Origin: Dromaius novaehollandiae
Lineage: Eukaryota; Chordata; Aves; Casuariiformes; Dromaiidae
Length of the DNA: 64,000 nucleotides
Direction: 5' to 3'
Assembly (NCBI RefSeq): GCF_036370855.1
Contig: NC_088098.1
Coordinates: forward strand, 34,537,981-34,601,980
Shown here: positions 1 through 12,626 of the stretch, one piece after another
Layout: every line of letters begins with the position of its first letter
How positions within the stretch are numbered: the first letter of the stretch is position 1
Program-made: the position numbers and the translations under genes
Notes under the pieces: model-generated
Databases searched by the model: none
What the model was told of the DNA's origin: nothing
Seen by the model: the letters and a program-made list of their open reading frames with translations, nothing else

Positions 1-3000
1 CCAGCGCAGCAGGTATGGCTATTCACGGTATGCATTGCTCCCAGCAGCACAGGAGCCCGATGGCAGAGGGCATGCAGAAGACTGGAGCTGTGCACAGTAC
101 TAAAATATTCACCACCAAATGCAAGAGCCTCCCCGGAGAGCATTGCCATCGGTGCTGCTCATAGTCACTGTCAGCGCTCCTTACTTTTCATTATTACTTG
201 TTGTGTTACTTTATTCACGTAACACAGCTCTGTACAGAAATCTTCCTAATCTGTTTCAGGCAGGCAACGGGTACCAGCACCCTCTCTCAGCGTTCGGTTG
301 TGCTAGTTCCTCAGGATTACAAATGAGGGCCATCTGTAGTCCCTACTATTTGTGGAGATGAAAAGGAGCTTAACTTAATGTACTTTGGCAGAGTAATAGG
401 GAAACATCAATCACAGGGTGACATGTTAGTTCATATGCACCAATAGGCTCATGTTTGTAGCTGAACACATTAAGTGGATCTGTTTCTTTAAAGACGAGTC
501 CATCACTTAAAGACAGGCATTCAGAGCTCTAGCATACAGGACACTTTTAAGAGATACTTGATAAAGGGCTTGAAAATGTGAGTAGTGACATGAAGCTAAA
601 CTCTGGCTCATTTTCTTTAGATTCCCTATTAATATGAGCCTCATAAAGTTGAAATTGGGGTCACTTGCACAGTTATTTTAGCTAAAACAGATGGAGTTGT
701 GGTGGCTGCTTCTAAAGAAGCAACTTTGACCAAAAGTTACCACACACTGTTTCTGGGATAAATACATTTTCTTGTACTACACAATTTAGGATTGTATGGT
801 AATTGCTAGACCAAGGCTGATTTTTTTAATGGTAAGCATTCTAACCATTTCTATTAAAAAAAATATTCTGAGGTAATTCATTGCAGTGAAAAAACGTATT
901 TTCCCCAAGAATGCCAGAATCAAACGGTTTCTCAGTTTATTACAAGAACATAAAAATTGAGCATCCTCTGAATTACGGTTTTCCCCATGTAACAAAATAT
1001 TCTGCATGAAGAGGGATTATTAGATGCCCTGAACTTCCCTTGTATGTAGAGCACAGCTGTGCGAACAATTCACAATGAATAATATATTGGATGAAGTTCA
1101 GCACTTTTTTGACTTGTGAACCGTTCAGGAGTGGTTCATGACTTCCTTGTTTTTGATTGTTATGCAAAATGATTCACAAATCTCTTCAGTACTTCAGTCT
1201 TCAAATCATTCATGAAAAAATCATTCCTATTGCTTAAATTCAAAATTCATTTAGTGCTAGGTCAGCAATGCAAGTCAGGTGAGGTGATTTCTGCCCCTTG
1301 AATTGATGGCATGCAAAATTATAAATGAAATCCCATTTTCTGACATTAGCTAGATGATTTCTAAAGAAGCAAAACACAGTTTTGTTGAAAATGATAGGCT
1401 GTATACTTGACACATATAGGAATCGAATAGGTAAGGATCTCGGTTGCTATTTGTTATCACTACTTCTAGTCATGTTTATCAGCTTAAAGATCAGCCAGGG
1501 CTGGAGCCCCCTCTACTAGGCACAGAGAGGAGGCGGCTGGAAGTCCATTTCCCAAAGCGCTTCCAGCCTAAAACCAGGACCACAGGTGAGGAGGTGAGGA
1601 GGGAATGATAGCAGGAAACATCATGTTAGGTCCATGCCATTACGTTTTTGAAAGGTGGTAACATGAGAGGAGGAAAAGTTATAAAGAGAGAATAACAAAG
1701 CGAAGAAAAGAGGTATAAGAGGCAGAGGCACGGGGTAAGAGGACCAGATGTGGAGTGAATCTGAGGTAAAGAGGTCAAAACGGAAGGGGAGGGATGATTT
1801 CTCTCTTTCCACCTAAGCATCAGCCATTACTTGCCAAACACAAGCATGTAATGGAAACTGTCTCTTTAAAAGTTGTTTTCATCTGGTGATCAGGAAAGGG
1901 AAAACCCGACAGCTCCAACCATGCCAGGAACAGCCTGGGCAGGTGCTGAGGGAAGTGCCCCATAGCTTTGCTAACGCATCTCAGGCATGATCCAAAAAGC
2001 CCCTGCCTCCATTACTCTTGCAGTTTCTTGAGCAAGGCATGCTATTTGTACTGAAGAGTGCCAAGTTCTGCAATGAGAAAAAGATGTAGCTTAGCCCAGG
2101 CTGCTCAGGCTCACTTGGGTTTAAAGCAGAAATGAAGGGAGCCACATTTGCAACTGAAACACAGTCAGGTCTCGATCACCTGGGAGCAACATATGCAGGT
2201 TGCAGATGAGCTGTGCCCTGCTAAAAAAAATCCCAGCCTTCCTTTTCTTTCCCTTGATGTTCATTCTTCATCTTAACTTCATTTTTCAAAGATAAATATA
2301 CAAAATATGTTTTTACAGTCAATTTTACATGTGTTCTGTATTAGTCTATTGAGAATAACATTGAGAGTTGACTGGCCCTGGAAAAAATTCAGACTACTTC
2401 AGTGGACAGTACCAGTGACTTTTTCCTCAATGTATATGGAGGTAAGGACTGGATATAGACAGCAAATGATTTCTATTCACTGACTGAAAAGCAGTGTGAG
2501 CACCTACTATCCCACAGCTGTCAGCAATGAAATCACTTTTCATTAAGGCAGGCTTATAACACTGGGACTTCTGAGCCCATCACGGGAGGATCACGAGCTG
2601 CACTTACAGTTCATTTCTCTTTGGTTTTCTTCCAGAAGTCCTATTGCAATGGGCATGTAGTACAAAGGAGACATCTGCTAACCTGCATCTGGTAGATTCC
2701 AGGGAGATGGTGTTCACACACTTTGAAGTTACTAAAGGCAAATAACCACGGGGGAAACTTCGCCAGCTGGGCCAGTGACAGTGGTAGCCATCACCGCATT
2801 CCTCCGCCAGGATGCTGAGTCAGGGCGAGGGGCATGACAGGAGTCTAAAGACCCAGCCAGGTCCCTGTCTTCACATCCACGCTCGTACGTGGAGCCCTGC
2901 TAAGGGCGAGGGGCGGACGACGCAGGGTGGCCTGCCGAGGGCCAGCCTAGCAGTCAGAGTCAGAAAGCTGGCCAAAATAAGCAGGCTTTGAGAAGGATTT

Positions 3001-4840
3001 GGAAAAGGAGGCACATCTTTAGCTGAAGGTCTGTTTCCAAGGTAAAATCAGACCTTTTTAAACTAACTGAATCACAGTATTTAACTAAGAGTGAATGTGG
3101 ATCTTAATAATACACCAGATATGAACTTTCCAAGGATACATTTTCCAAGTGCAGTAATGTGAAGTCAATGAGAAATTTATTTTAAAATGTCAGACCTGAA
3201 AAAAGGAAGAAGCTGCTGTAGGTCTTCGTAGCACAGGCAAACAATAAAATTGTACCAGTAGAATGTGTCTTTTAATGGCCTATCAAAACATTAGCATTCC
3301 TTGCTTTTTAAAAGGAATGTTTTACTGTTTCTGGAGAAGATGTGGAAGCTGGGCTCATATTTAATAATGGAGCTAATGCTGAGTGTTTGGGTTGTCATAG
3401 GGCTGAATGTTAGGGAAGTGGGTCTGCTCAGCTATCAGGTTCCTGTGCTGCACAGGGTGTCCTTGGAGCACCATGCAGCCATTGCGGTGAAAAGTTGCTG
3501 CTTATCCGGATAGCACATGTCAGATGTTTCTAAAGTCATGCGAAAAATAAGAGAAGAAGGTTTTCTGACTGCTGCATGAAACTGGGATCATGCACTATAC
3601 GTTTCCAGTGAGTTTATAGATACCAAAAATGGGATGGGGAGCAGGATCAAGCTGCCTTGGTTTGTAGAGCTGAAGCACTTATTTCTCTCTTGAACTTACA
3701 TGCCACAGAAGTCATGACACCTTAGGCACCTGTAGTAAAGTGTCTGAATATATCTTTGTACAAAAATGGATGTGGTGTACTGCCAAGTTCTGTCTGACCT
3801 GGAAGAAAGGTACTACTGGTCTAAAGAGAAAAAAATATCACCAACATTTTGAGATACAATTTCAATTTCTCCAAAAATATGGGATCATTTCCCCTCTTCT
3901 CCTTCACACCTATGAAGCCAATAAAAAATGGTAGGCAAATGTTGTGAGAAAAAACCTCCAAAACCCTACCTCCAAAATCAAAAAAAATACAGTCAACCAT
4001 CCTTACATGCACCTTCACATACACTCATCGGAAGTCAATGCCGCAAGTCATTGACTGGTGGAAGTGGCATTGTAAATGCTACTTCTCACCACTGTCCACA
4101 TGCCACCTGTCTCCCTCAGCTTGCTGAAGGTGTGCATATCTCAGGCTTCAGACACACCAGCTGAGCTGTGATGACTGACCGTACTTACTCTCCTAGCATG
4201 TCTCAGATGCTAATCTTAATCTCTTCCACTGATTTTTAAAGTGATATCTTGCTGACATTTGCCACAGGTTAAGGTCAGTTACCTGTGGCTGAGCCTTTCA
4301 GCACAGCGTAACAGGTTCAGGGCCTGATCCGTCAGCATTTTTGTAGACAATCTGTCATGACTGAGATAAGACTTCTGCCTGGAAACAGTCTGTAAGAAAA
4401 TTGGCAACATCCTAATTTCTACGGGGTTTGAATACCCTCAAAGTCCTGTCAGTGCTCAGGATCTCTGGAATCAAGTACAGACCATCCAAGGCATGCATCT
4501 TTGTGACGGATCCTTTTCACAGAGATATTAAGGGCCGTATTCTCGGTTAATGTTAATGGTACTGTAGTCCATAGCTGTGTTTTGAGTTGATGCATTTTGA
4601 GAAGGAGAGAAACAAAAAAGGAAAGAGAATGGTAAAAAAAGAAAGAAGACATAAGTAGGAAAAGAGTCCTTTGAGGAAAGAAGAAGAGAGATTTAAGCCA
4701 AAGGAAAATTTTGCCACAAGGACAAATTGGCACAAATGGGTCATGAAAACGCACTGTCTGGAAATGGGAAGAAAGAAAATTAGAACAGCAGAGAGATGAG
4801 GTTCTGATTAGTCTTTTGGAGGATAACAGGAGCAAATAAC
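1..4840. other. Noncoding DNA, no recognised gene
   Basis: I see no exon, RNA gene or clear transposon here. Open frames are under about 130 codons, occur on both strands and resemble no family I know. A patch around 2760-2960 is somewhat richer in GC and carries the 11-mer AGGGCGAGGGG twice. The segment 1621-1820 is purine-rich on the plus strand, which is enough to explain the serine- and leucine-rich open frames on the minus strand there. A similar purine-rich stretch lies at 4590-4800. The phrase gggcctgatcc near 4320 resembles fragments common in old amniote repeats but is too short to assign. Confidence 0.6.
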
Positions 4841-4844
4841 CTAG

Positions 4845-4950
4845 CTGGTTTTAAGAGGGAGTTTAGGAAAGCAGACTCTGTGGTGTCATTGCTTGCCTAT
4901 GACACTGGGAGACTAGACTTCGTGTCCCTGGAGTCTCTTTTCAGGAATTG
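4845..4950 (+). repeat. Possible CR1/L3-like LINE 3' end
   Basis: The order of phrases resembles the 3' untranslated end of old CR1/L3-type LINEs. A TTTAAGAGGGAGTTTAGGAAA block is followed by TTGCCTATGACACTGGGAG, then GACTAGACTTCGTGTCCCTGGAG and TCTCTTTTCAGG. In the family consensus the corresponding part reads as a tract of the type GGACTAGATGACC...GGTCCCTTCCA just before the 3' terminal repeat. The terminal 8-bp repeat itself is not visible. The match is by eye and strongly diverged, so a chance resemblance is possible. Confidence 0.4.
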
Positions 4951-6630
4951 GATGCTTGGTGGTTGGTCCTGGAAAAATTCCCTGAGCAAACAGGGAATAA
5001 AAGGAAATAGTGTCAGAAGTAAGTAGTGGGTGGATAATTGTTCTCTAGAACATACAGAAACAGTGTTTGGGCCTATTGAGGGCTACTTGATTTTTAGTAT
5101 ATATTTAAAACACATTGGCTAAAACTGCTAATGATTGGTTCTTGGTTTCTTTTCAAATGCATGTTTCTTTATCTGTGAAAGGTGCAGCCAACAGAATTTC
5201 CTCTCCTTTTGGGCAATAAATAATGTGTCCCTGGAACAGCCTGTGTTAACAGACAGATTTGTATTAAAACAGATTGTGTTAAAAATCTATTTTAGAAATG
5301 TGGGGAATCCAAGTCATCTTCAGCCTGTATACTCTGGATGGAAACCTAACTGTACAGAAACTTCTTATTGCTAATCCTAGGTCAATACAGTATCATTTGC
5401 AGAGACAGGAAGCCAAGGAATGCACAGAGCATACAGTCCAAACTTGTTTCAAAATGTGAAATACCATGCGATGTGCCTATTGCCATGACTTGGAGTGGAT
5501 CTTATACTTCACAAGAGACAGAACTTCCTACAGTCTCTTGGGTTTTCTTTTCTTCGATGTTCTTGTTTTTCCCTTTTTTTACCAATGACTGTGGTGAAAA
5601 CTTATTTTCTTTTTCGGATAAAATTACATGGGTCAGACATCTTGCTAGTTCACAAGACCAGATGAAATGGCATAGTAGTAAAGCAGTCCCATATTGCCTT
5701 GCCTTTGCCTTCTTTCCCAGTGCAGCTCTTCCACTGCACACGGGGCTTTCCCTGCCCTAGGTAGACAGTGGGAACGAAGCTTGCTTCTGAACAAAGAGGC
5801 GGTTATGTTGAGAAATTACAGTGAAATCCACCCATAAAATAGGCCGAATTCAGGCCTGACAGTAGCGGGGAATGGTGAGCAGTCTGTGCGGGGCTCATGA
5901 GTCAGCTCTGCGGGGGTCACCGGGGCTGTGGCAGAAGATGTGTCCCAGCTGGGCACTGGGCTCCAGCCTCTCCTTGCCTTGCTCAACTGGTTCGCAGGGT
6001 GCTGGTGAAGGCCACCAGTTGCCCCTGCAAATGTTCAGGGAGAGCAAGGGACAGCCTATGGCACCACATGGAAAATAAATGTTGTCGACACAGCTGCAGT
6101 CCCTTTCCAAGGAGCGATGGAGGGGGGGATCTGTGTGGTCATGAAGCAGTGTCATACAGATGTTTGACAGCAAGGTCCGTGAGGAAGCTTTAGGAACAGC
6201 ACTGCAGGCTGGTACACGTCCTGGTGTTGCTCAGCTGTGGGAGGAACTGAATATAAATTTAATCCATGTAAATGACACACTTCATTAAAAATGTTCGTTA
6301 CTGTTCCGTTCCAAGCTTTCAAAATAGGCAACCCAGTGACACAAATTTGTCATCTCTAATACTGTGTTTCTCTGTCCCCTCTCATCTTCTTAGCACAGGT
6401 CCCCTTTCTTGACAAGAAATGTCGTGCTTAAAAATCCAGGGGAAAAAGTGTCTCTAGGTGGGAGCCAGCTGAAATTACTCAAGATTTACTTCTCATCATT
6501 TTGTCTTAAGGTAAAAAGGAAGACTCCTTCCCTAGACACTGGGAAAAATCAGACTTGGCAGTTTGACTTCACTGATGGGGGAAAGACTCTGAAACTCCTT
6601 TAAGGAATCAAATAGGGAACACTTGGAAAA
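4951..6630. other. Noncoding DNA, no recognised gene
   Basis: Nothing identifiable. The longest open frame (5368-5760, plus, 130 codons) does not begin with ATG, has no recognisable domain and faces an overlapping antisense frame at 5502-5741. At 5872-6193 three short frames overlap in a locally GC-richer patch, as expected from composition alone. Confidence 0.6.
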
Positions 6631-6635
6631 GCAGA

Positions 6636-7080
6636 GCTTGATTAAAGACAGCTAACATCAATTCAGGGAAAGGAGATCATGCCTAACTAATTTGTTGGAA
6701 TTCTTTGAGGAAATTACTGCCCTGGTAAGGAAGGGGAAAGGATATTATAGACTCCGTTTTTCAGAAAGCATTTGACAACATTCTCCACTGTTGGTTAAAA
6801 TGTCTAAGGTCTGAAGTCATGGAATAGAAGGACAATGAGCATATTGGACTGAAAACTGGCAAAAGAGGAGGAAAGAAAGGCTAACTATGAATGGGAGCCT
6901 TTCATTTTAAAGAGGGGGATGTAAGAAGGATCAGGGAAGAAACCACATTTTGAGTTTGAAAATAAGATTTCCCAAGGTTGCTGAAGACATTCTTAAACCT
7001 TGGGAAATACAATTAATAAAGAGGAGTAGTGCAGACAGACAGAGAAAAGAATGGTTTGTGTTACCACAGTATCTTGGAGA
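6636..7080 (+). repeat. Decayed CR1-family LINE, reverse-transcriptase part
   Basis: In one plus-strand frame around 6663-6770 the translation reads RRSCLTNLLEFFEEITALV followed by RKGKGYY and then FSESI. This is the characteristic CR1 reverse-transcriptase stretch that in intact elements runs GRSCLTNL..F.EEVTALVD.G.AVD.VYLDFSKAFD. Upstream (6636-6665) the DNA matches the preceding conserved phrase about resolving 'attaaagacag..aacat.aattca'. Downstream (about 6800-6960) the phrases 'gaatagaaggacaatgag', 'actgaaaactgg' and 'gggggatgtaagaagg' follow the order of the CR1 fingers region. The YLDF motif is destroyed, with an in-frame stop just after FSESI, so this is a dead 5'-truncated fossil. 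The 3' limit is uncertain. Confidence 0.8.
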
Positions 7081-8155
7081 GCAGATAGAAGGGGGAAGAC
7101 TTTCTTGAATGCTCTGCTAAAACATATCCATCACATTTTGAGTGATAATATGTGTTAAATTCCACAGACACAGGAAAAGACACAGAATTTCACACAGCAA
7201 AAATTAATGGTGGTCCACCTTCCCTTATTCATGTTAATAATTACCCCCCCCCCCCCGTGCACTTAAGCCATTTTTTTTTAGAGTGATCTTATCATATGCA
7301 ATCACACACACAAATGTTATTACTTAAGGTCTTCTTGTTATGCTATGATTTCACTTTGGGTTAGTCTTATCTCATTAAATAGCATTCATAGGAAAAATAA
7401 TTCTGCTTCAAGTCTTTGCCTTGGGCAAAAAATGCTGCTGTTTCACACTAAGGGCTTGCTTATGATCATATAAACTGAAGCAGGTCTTGAAATACATTTT
7501 AACCAATAGATGGGGTAACCCCATCCCACATGCATAAGCTAAATCATAAAAAGCTGCTGTCATTCCCAAAGCAGTGGATATGTCTTTATTGACCTTGTGG
7601 CGCTGGACCAGGGAGCAGGCTTCAGCTTGGTTTGGTCTTATAGCTGCCTCCAGACTCTCCAGTTACGGGCAACTGCTGCGGTTGGGATCAGGCTGCCTCC
7701 ATAATGCGCTTGTCCTTGCAGCCAGCAATGTCTAGGAAGAGTTCGACAGCCTTGACATCACCACAAGAGTGATGAGTTTTCCTTAGACCATTTGAAAGCT
7801 GTTCTTTCGTATAACACCACCACCCTGACTGATAGGATATTACAGGTAGGAGTGCTCCACTCTCCTGATCTCACCATGCTTGGAAAGGAAGCAGTAACTT
7901 AAGTGGTGTGATTACAAGACTGACTCTGACGGGCTTTACTGTACATGGGAGCTAAGGTAAGTAACTTTCTCTCAGTGAGAGCATTAAGCTAGGAAGCTTT
8001 GTCATGCACAGAGAATATATTTCAGTAAAACAGCCTTATAATCATTAATTCTTCTACACAAGTTGATTTAGCGTGTGCCCTTTAAACCAGCATGCTTTTT
8101 TCTGTTTCCTCTCTTCTCACTTTCAAGTATAGAAGGCATTAGGGAATTTTGCTTT
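7081..8155. other. Noncoding DNA with poly-C run and one open frame
   Basis: Contains a run of 13 C at 7244-7256. On the minus strand 7688-7870 is open for 60 codons plus a stop and is followed 97 bases downstream by AATAAA (complement of 7585-7590). I do not recognise the peptide, and no start codon is present, so it is not called as a gene or pseudogene. The rest shows nothing identifiable. Confidence 0.55.
7244..7256. repeat. Homopolymer run, 13 C
   Basis: Thirteen consecutive C on the plus strand between TTA and GTGC. Runs like this are length-unstable and often mis-sized in assemblies. Confidence 0.95.
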
Positions 8156-8189
8156 TTATATATATACATATACATATATATACACATAC
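8156..8189. repeat. TA/CATA simple repeat
   Basis: An alternating pyrimidine-purine tract made of TA steps interrupted by CATA units, about 34 bp. It is a simple-sequence repeat with no sign of belonging to a larger element. Confidence 0.9.
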
Positions 8190-11100
8190 TGCTTGGGTAG
8201 GTCATCTTCTTCCTCTTGTCTGCTGCCTTTTCTTGACTGTGTCTGTCTAGGGATATTTATACCTCTGTAGAATGCAATTTGCTAAAGAAAGAAGTTTAAC
8301 CTTCTCTTCCTCTCCCTTCCTGGCTACATTTCTCATTGGCTTGAAGCACTGAACACCCTTGACTTCCAATTCTCACTGTAGTTGTTGGTGATGACTTCTG
8401 ATATATTTGTATCTCTCCATTTACTCATTTTCAGAAATACTCCTTCCCCTCATTCTTCTGATCTGAGACATCATTAACTTCAACAAGCTTCAAGCTGGCT
8501 CTTCTGTCTTGCACTCTGAAACACAGAGTTTTCCTCGGTCACTCAGGGCAGAAATACTAGAAGTCTGAGACGTGACTCTTTTGGAGCCCAAGCTGCAGAA
8601 TACAGCTTTTTTGCAAAACAGTGGTTCTCTCAATGTTAGTTCCCTTAAGAGCCAAAGAAGCACGTAATGTAGGAAATAAATTATTACATATAATTCAGTA
8701 ATATCTGCAAGCAGAAATAGGAAAGATACATATTTTATTTTAACTCAGTGCCTTATGCCTCTAGGACAAAGGCTAGACTAGAGAGATTCTGAACACTAAG
8801 CCTGTAACCTTTGGATCACCATCTCTTCTCAGCCTTTCCTCTCTATATTAATTTTCTTCCGATGCATTTTTGGCAGACTTTGCAGTATTTTTTTCCTCAG
8901 ATGATATTGCAATTCAAAGCATCTTATGGCGAGGAGGAAACCTTTTCAAAGACAATTCTAATCTATTCTGAGCAGATCTCCCTAAACTATTCCTTATTAA
9001 TTTCTGGTTTGTCAAAAGGTCTCTTCTCCATGCCCTCAGGCTGATTATTAATAGATGTGATAACAAATTTATAATCCCACTCTCATTATTTTCTCTTTTC
9101 AGGCAAGGAAGAGGGAGGGGGTTTTGTATTTTTGAATCTTAACTGTTGTCCCTCCTCTTATCAGGTTAATTGGGCTGTGGTAATGTCTGACTGGATATCC
9201 TGCCTGCAGGTGATTTGAAAATGGCAAATGTCGTGATTTTTTTTTAATGTTACTTAATGCTGGAATATCACTCTTCTTGTATGAATTATGGTGGCTGCTC
9301 TTGTGTCAGTGACATAGGTATTTCTTTAACATGTGTTCTTGGATAAATACTTATGAAGCTATCAGGAACAAGGACTACATGATTTAACAACAACAACAAA
9401 AATAATCTTCTACGAGCCTTATCACTCTGGCCCTGTAAAAGCCCGTTGGTAGCCGGCCAGGTTTAAAGATGTCACCATCAGGCTTGCTACTTCCACTTAG
9501 CTCTGCAGAGCTCTGCCTGGCATCTTTTCAAAACAAATCTTGGAAAGCGCACAGAGAAACGCTTTCTTTCTGGAGCCCTCGCGGTCCTCCTAACTGCATA
9601 GCGGCTGCCAATTGCAGCTAATGGGGCTCTTGCTCTTTTTCTTTTTTTCCCTCTTTCTAAATATCAGTTGCCCTAATACAGAGCTGCCTGCCTCTGCCCG
9701 CGCCCTGGGAGGAGGAAGCTCTGGGACAAGGGCTGGCGCGGGGTGGCAGCACAGGCAGTTCCCACGGCCCCGCGTTCGCCAGAAGGGTTAGTGCCTAAGG
9801 TGTTGACAACTGGTGAAACTTGAAGTCCTTGAGCTGAGCAAATTGATAAGCAGAGAACATGGCAAGACAAAATAAGAGAGAAAGAGCAGTGATTAAAGAG
9901 GTGGAATCAGGGGGTAGCAAGGAGGGAAAGACGTTTCAGTCTGGGAGGGGTCATTTCTTTTCTTTTTGGAGGGCAGATAATAAAGCGCTCGTCTCTTCTG
10001 TCAGGGCAGTGGCTTTCAAAGGGGGCCCCACGTGCTGAGGAAGCCAAGGGGCCATGGCAGCCATGACTGATCTGGCCTGTTGTCGCTGGGTTAGAGCAGG
10101 CACCTTCCCCTACGTCTGAGGTGGTTGTCGGTCGAACTCGGCCACACGTCAGCTTTGCTGAAAAGCACGCAGGGCAGGAGGTGGCATGCACCGGCTCAGG
10201 CAGCAAATGGGCAGCAGACATTTAAACACCCATTGTGGTGGGATGCTAAGCCACAGGCCTAATTTCTCCTGTGGGAGGCTATTGCTAAGTGATTTGGCAG
10301 CTTTTGATTTCGTAACACTGAGAAGCATTTTGTACGATACTCAGTTAAATATTTTTCATGATACTTGAGGTTGGTTGGTTGGTTTGTTTGCTGCTGTAAG
10401 GTTCACACTTCTACAAAGGAGTTCTATACTTCTTCTTTCAGGTTTGCACGTGCATCTGCTCTTATTTCGTGTTGGAGAAAATGTTGCAGTGACTTAGAGG
10501 TCTACACAAGATCACGTGCATAGATTTTGTTGAGAAAGAAGGAGACCCTACTGTGCTGGGTGAAGCAAGACAATTCTCATCACTGCTGGAGCACCTCATG
10601 GTGTCCCAGCTCTTACGGAGCCTTGGATGCAATATAGTTTTAGATAGATACAGAGCATTTTCCATCAGCGAGCTGAGAGCTCTTTGTTATGATTTCAGAG
10701 AATTAAAGCTTCACAGCATTTCTGAATTATACCTGTAGGAATTATTTCTCATAAGCTGAGGGTGCAGAAAGATGGATCTACCTTACTCATGCTGGGGCTG
10801 GATAATGGATTCAGCGATCCTGTGGTTGGTGCTACCAGCAGTTTCCCTGTTCTCATCTCAGGTGGGACTGGCCCTGGGTGGCAGCCACCCTTGGAGGCAC
10901 CATGAGCAAAGGAGAAATTGGGAGATGTGTACCACGTTTGAGAGTACCAGGAGGAGCCTGGAAAAGAGATCTGGAGAGAAATAGGGGAGACTAACAGAAT
11001 GGTAGGGGCTGCTGTGTTTTGTGAGTTGTCTTAAATAAAGAATCCATTTTAATCCCATTGGCCTCTTGCCTGCTTGCTTCATTCAAAATAAAACACACTC

Positions 11101-12600
11101 TCCAGAAAATGGTTTTACATAGCCCAGCCAAGTTTCTGGTAGAGCACAGACCCCAGACATCCATAATTCATGAGCGAGGAAGGGTGTGGATATTTTGTGG
11201 GAACTGGACCCTCCGTGAACAAGATCATTTTCATTTGCTGATTATGTCGTATAAACAATATGCTTTTAGGACACAGAGGAACAGAACTGTGCATCTAGCA
11301 AAGTCAAACTGTTGATCCATACATTGGAAGCAAAGTCAGTTAACCTGAAACCTTCAAGTTAGCAATAAAATATTAAAAGGAGGAGTATTTTGTCCTTCAA
11401 AGTTTACTTTGCCAAGTTTAACTTCTGTTATGTGTCTTTTACCTGCTGAACAACCTATATGCTCTTCAGCTTGCAAAATCCTTTCACTTTTCATTGTTGT
11501 GGCTTAGATTTGTAGTACTGTGGCAAGGTTGAAGTGTTTGAAGTCGTTAAGAATGTCTACATTTGAGAAATTACAGTAAGTAGATTGAAATGTCTCACCA
11601 GTTTATGCTTGACAGAACAACATAGTGAAAAGGACAGGATGGGTAGCCATTGTTTTTCCTCACCCTCTGGTTTTGATCTCTGGTACTAAAATCTTGTCCC
11701 TAAGATACATATACATAAAATATGATAGATATTTTATTGTACCTAACTGGTTATCAACACTATAACTAATAGTTGACCATACTTAATAACTGTGCTGTAT
11801 TTACACCTTCGAGGCACTAGGTGTTAGATCCGCAGAAGAACTGGAATACCAAAATTTTACTCTAACTCCTTTAGGCATTTTAATCGCAAACCATCATTCT
11901 CAAAACCTGTTTCTCAGCTCTCACCTAAACCTCAAGATGGCAATATCTGTAATCGCTGAATTCTGCACTTCCCATTTCTCCTGCCGTTCCCAGAGGGTGC
12001 CCAGCAGATCCAGCCTCTGACGAATGTGACCAAAGGAGGAGATGCCTCCCCACTCAACCCTTTCCCCAGGTAGCCAGAGGCCTGTCTCCAGGCCCCAGCA
12101 ACCCACCCTTGCAGACCTTTCCTTGCAACTTCCTTCCACGGATCTGACCCCCAGTCTCCAAGCTGGAGGCTTGACACTGTGGTGATACTTGGTACCATGC
12201 AGACTTGGTGAATTCAGGTTAATACCATGCCACGAATCAAAAGAAGAAATAGCTCAGAGGCAGCTATCTCCTTCAGAGGCAGAATACTTGGACATCCTGT
12301 TTTCTTAATATCCATGTCATGACTGATAAGAAATAAATATAGCAACAGTTTCATTTAATACTTCAGGGTATCATCTTTGCTTCTCCAAATAGAGGCAACT
12401 TTTGCTGCAGTGGTGGTTGTATTAGGCATTTCGGAAGACACTTAGGTCCCTCTAGCTCTATGCCAAGTACATGGATTTACACTGAAAAATGCTGGTGCCT
12501 TGCCTGAAAATGCTTTATTGACTGGGAACGCAAAACCCACTGACAGGCTCGTGTCCACAGGCAGCATTTAGTTATAAACAAATCATCTACCTCTCATACA
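8190..12600. other. Noncoding DNA, no recognised gene
   Basis: No exon or repeat identified with confidence. Around 9670-10250 the sequence is GC-richer and yields overlapping frames on both strands (for example 9907-10221 minus, 104 codons) without recognisable content. At 10462-10738 open frames of 61-67 codons lie opposite each other; neither matches a known family. An AATAAA-containing AT-rich stretch at 11030-11090 has no associated coding sequence. Confidence 0.55.
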
Positions 12601-12603
12601 AGA

Positions 12604-12626
12604 AATCCTGACAGACTGTCAGGATT
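12604..12626. repeat. Perfect 23-bp palindrome (11-bp arms)
   Basis: The arm AATCCTGACAG at 12604-12614 is followed by a single A and then by its exact reverse complement CTGTCAGGATT at 12616-12626. It contains two facing CTGTCA/TGACAG motifs, the core recognised by TALE homeodomain factors of the MEIS/TGIF/PKNOX type, so a dimeric binding site is one possible reading. No larger element surrounds it. Confidence 0.85.

Noticed and set aside
1500..1521. Possible minus-strand CTCF site (complement of CCCCCTCTACTAGG)
   Set aside because: Two core positions deviate, including the GGC block; too weak to list next to the stronger matches.
7795..7975. Weak resemblance to a 5S rRNA-derived SINE head (GATCTC, GGAAAGGAAGCAG, TACATGGGAG)
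   Set aside because: The motifs are in part out of order and spacing does not fit the 5S A, intermediate and C boxes.
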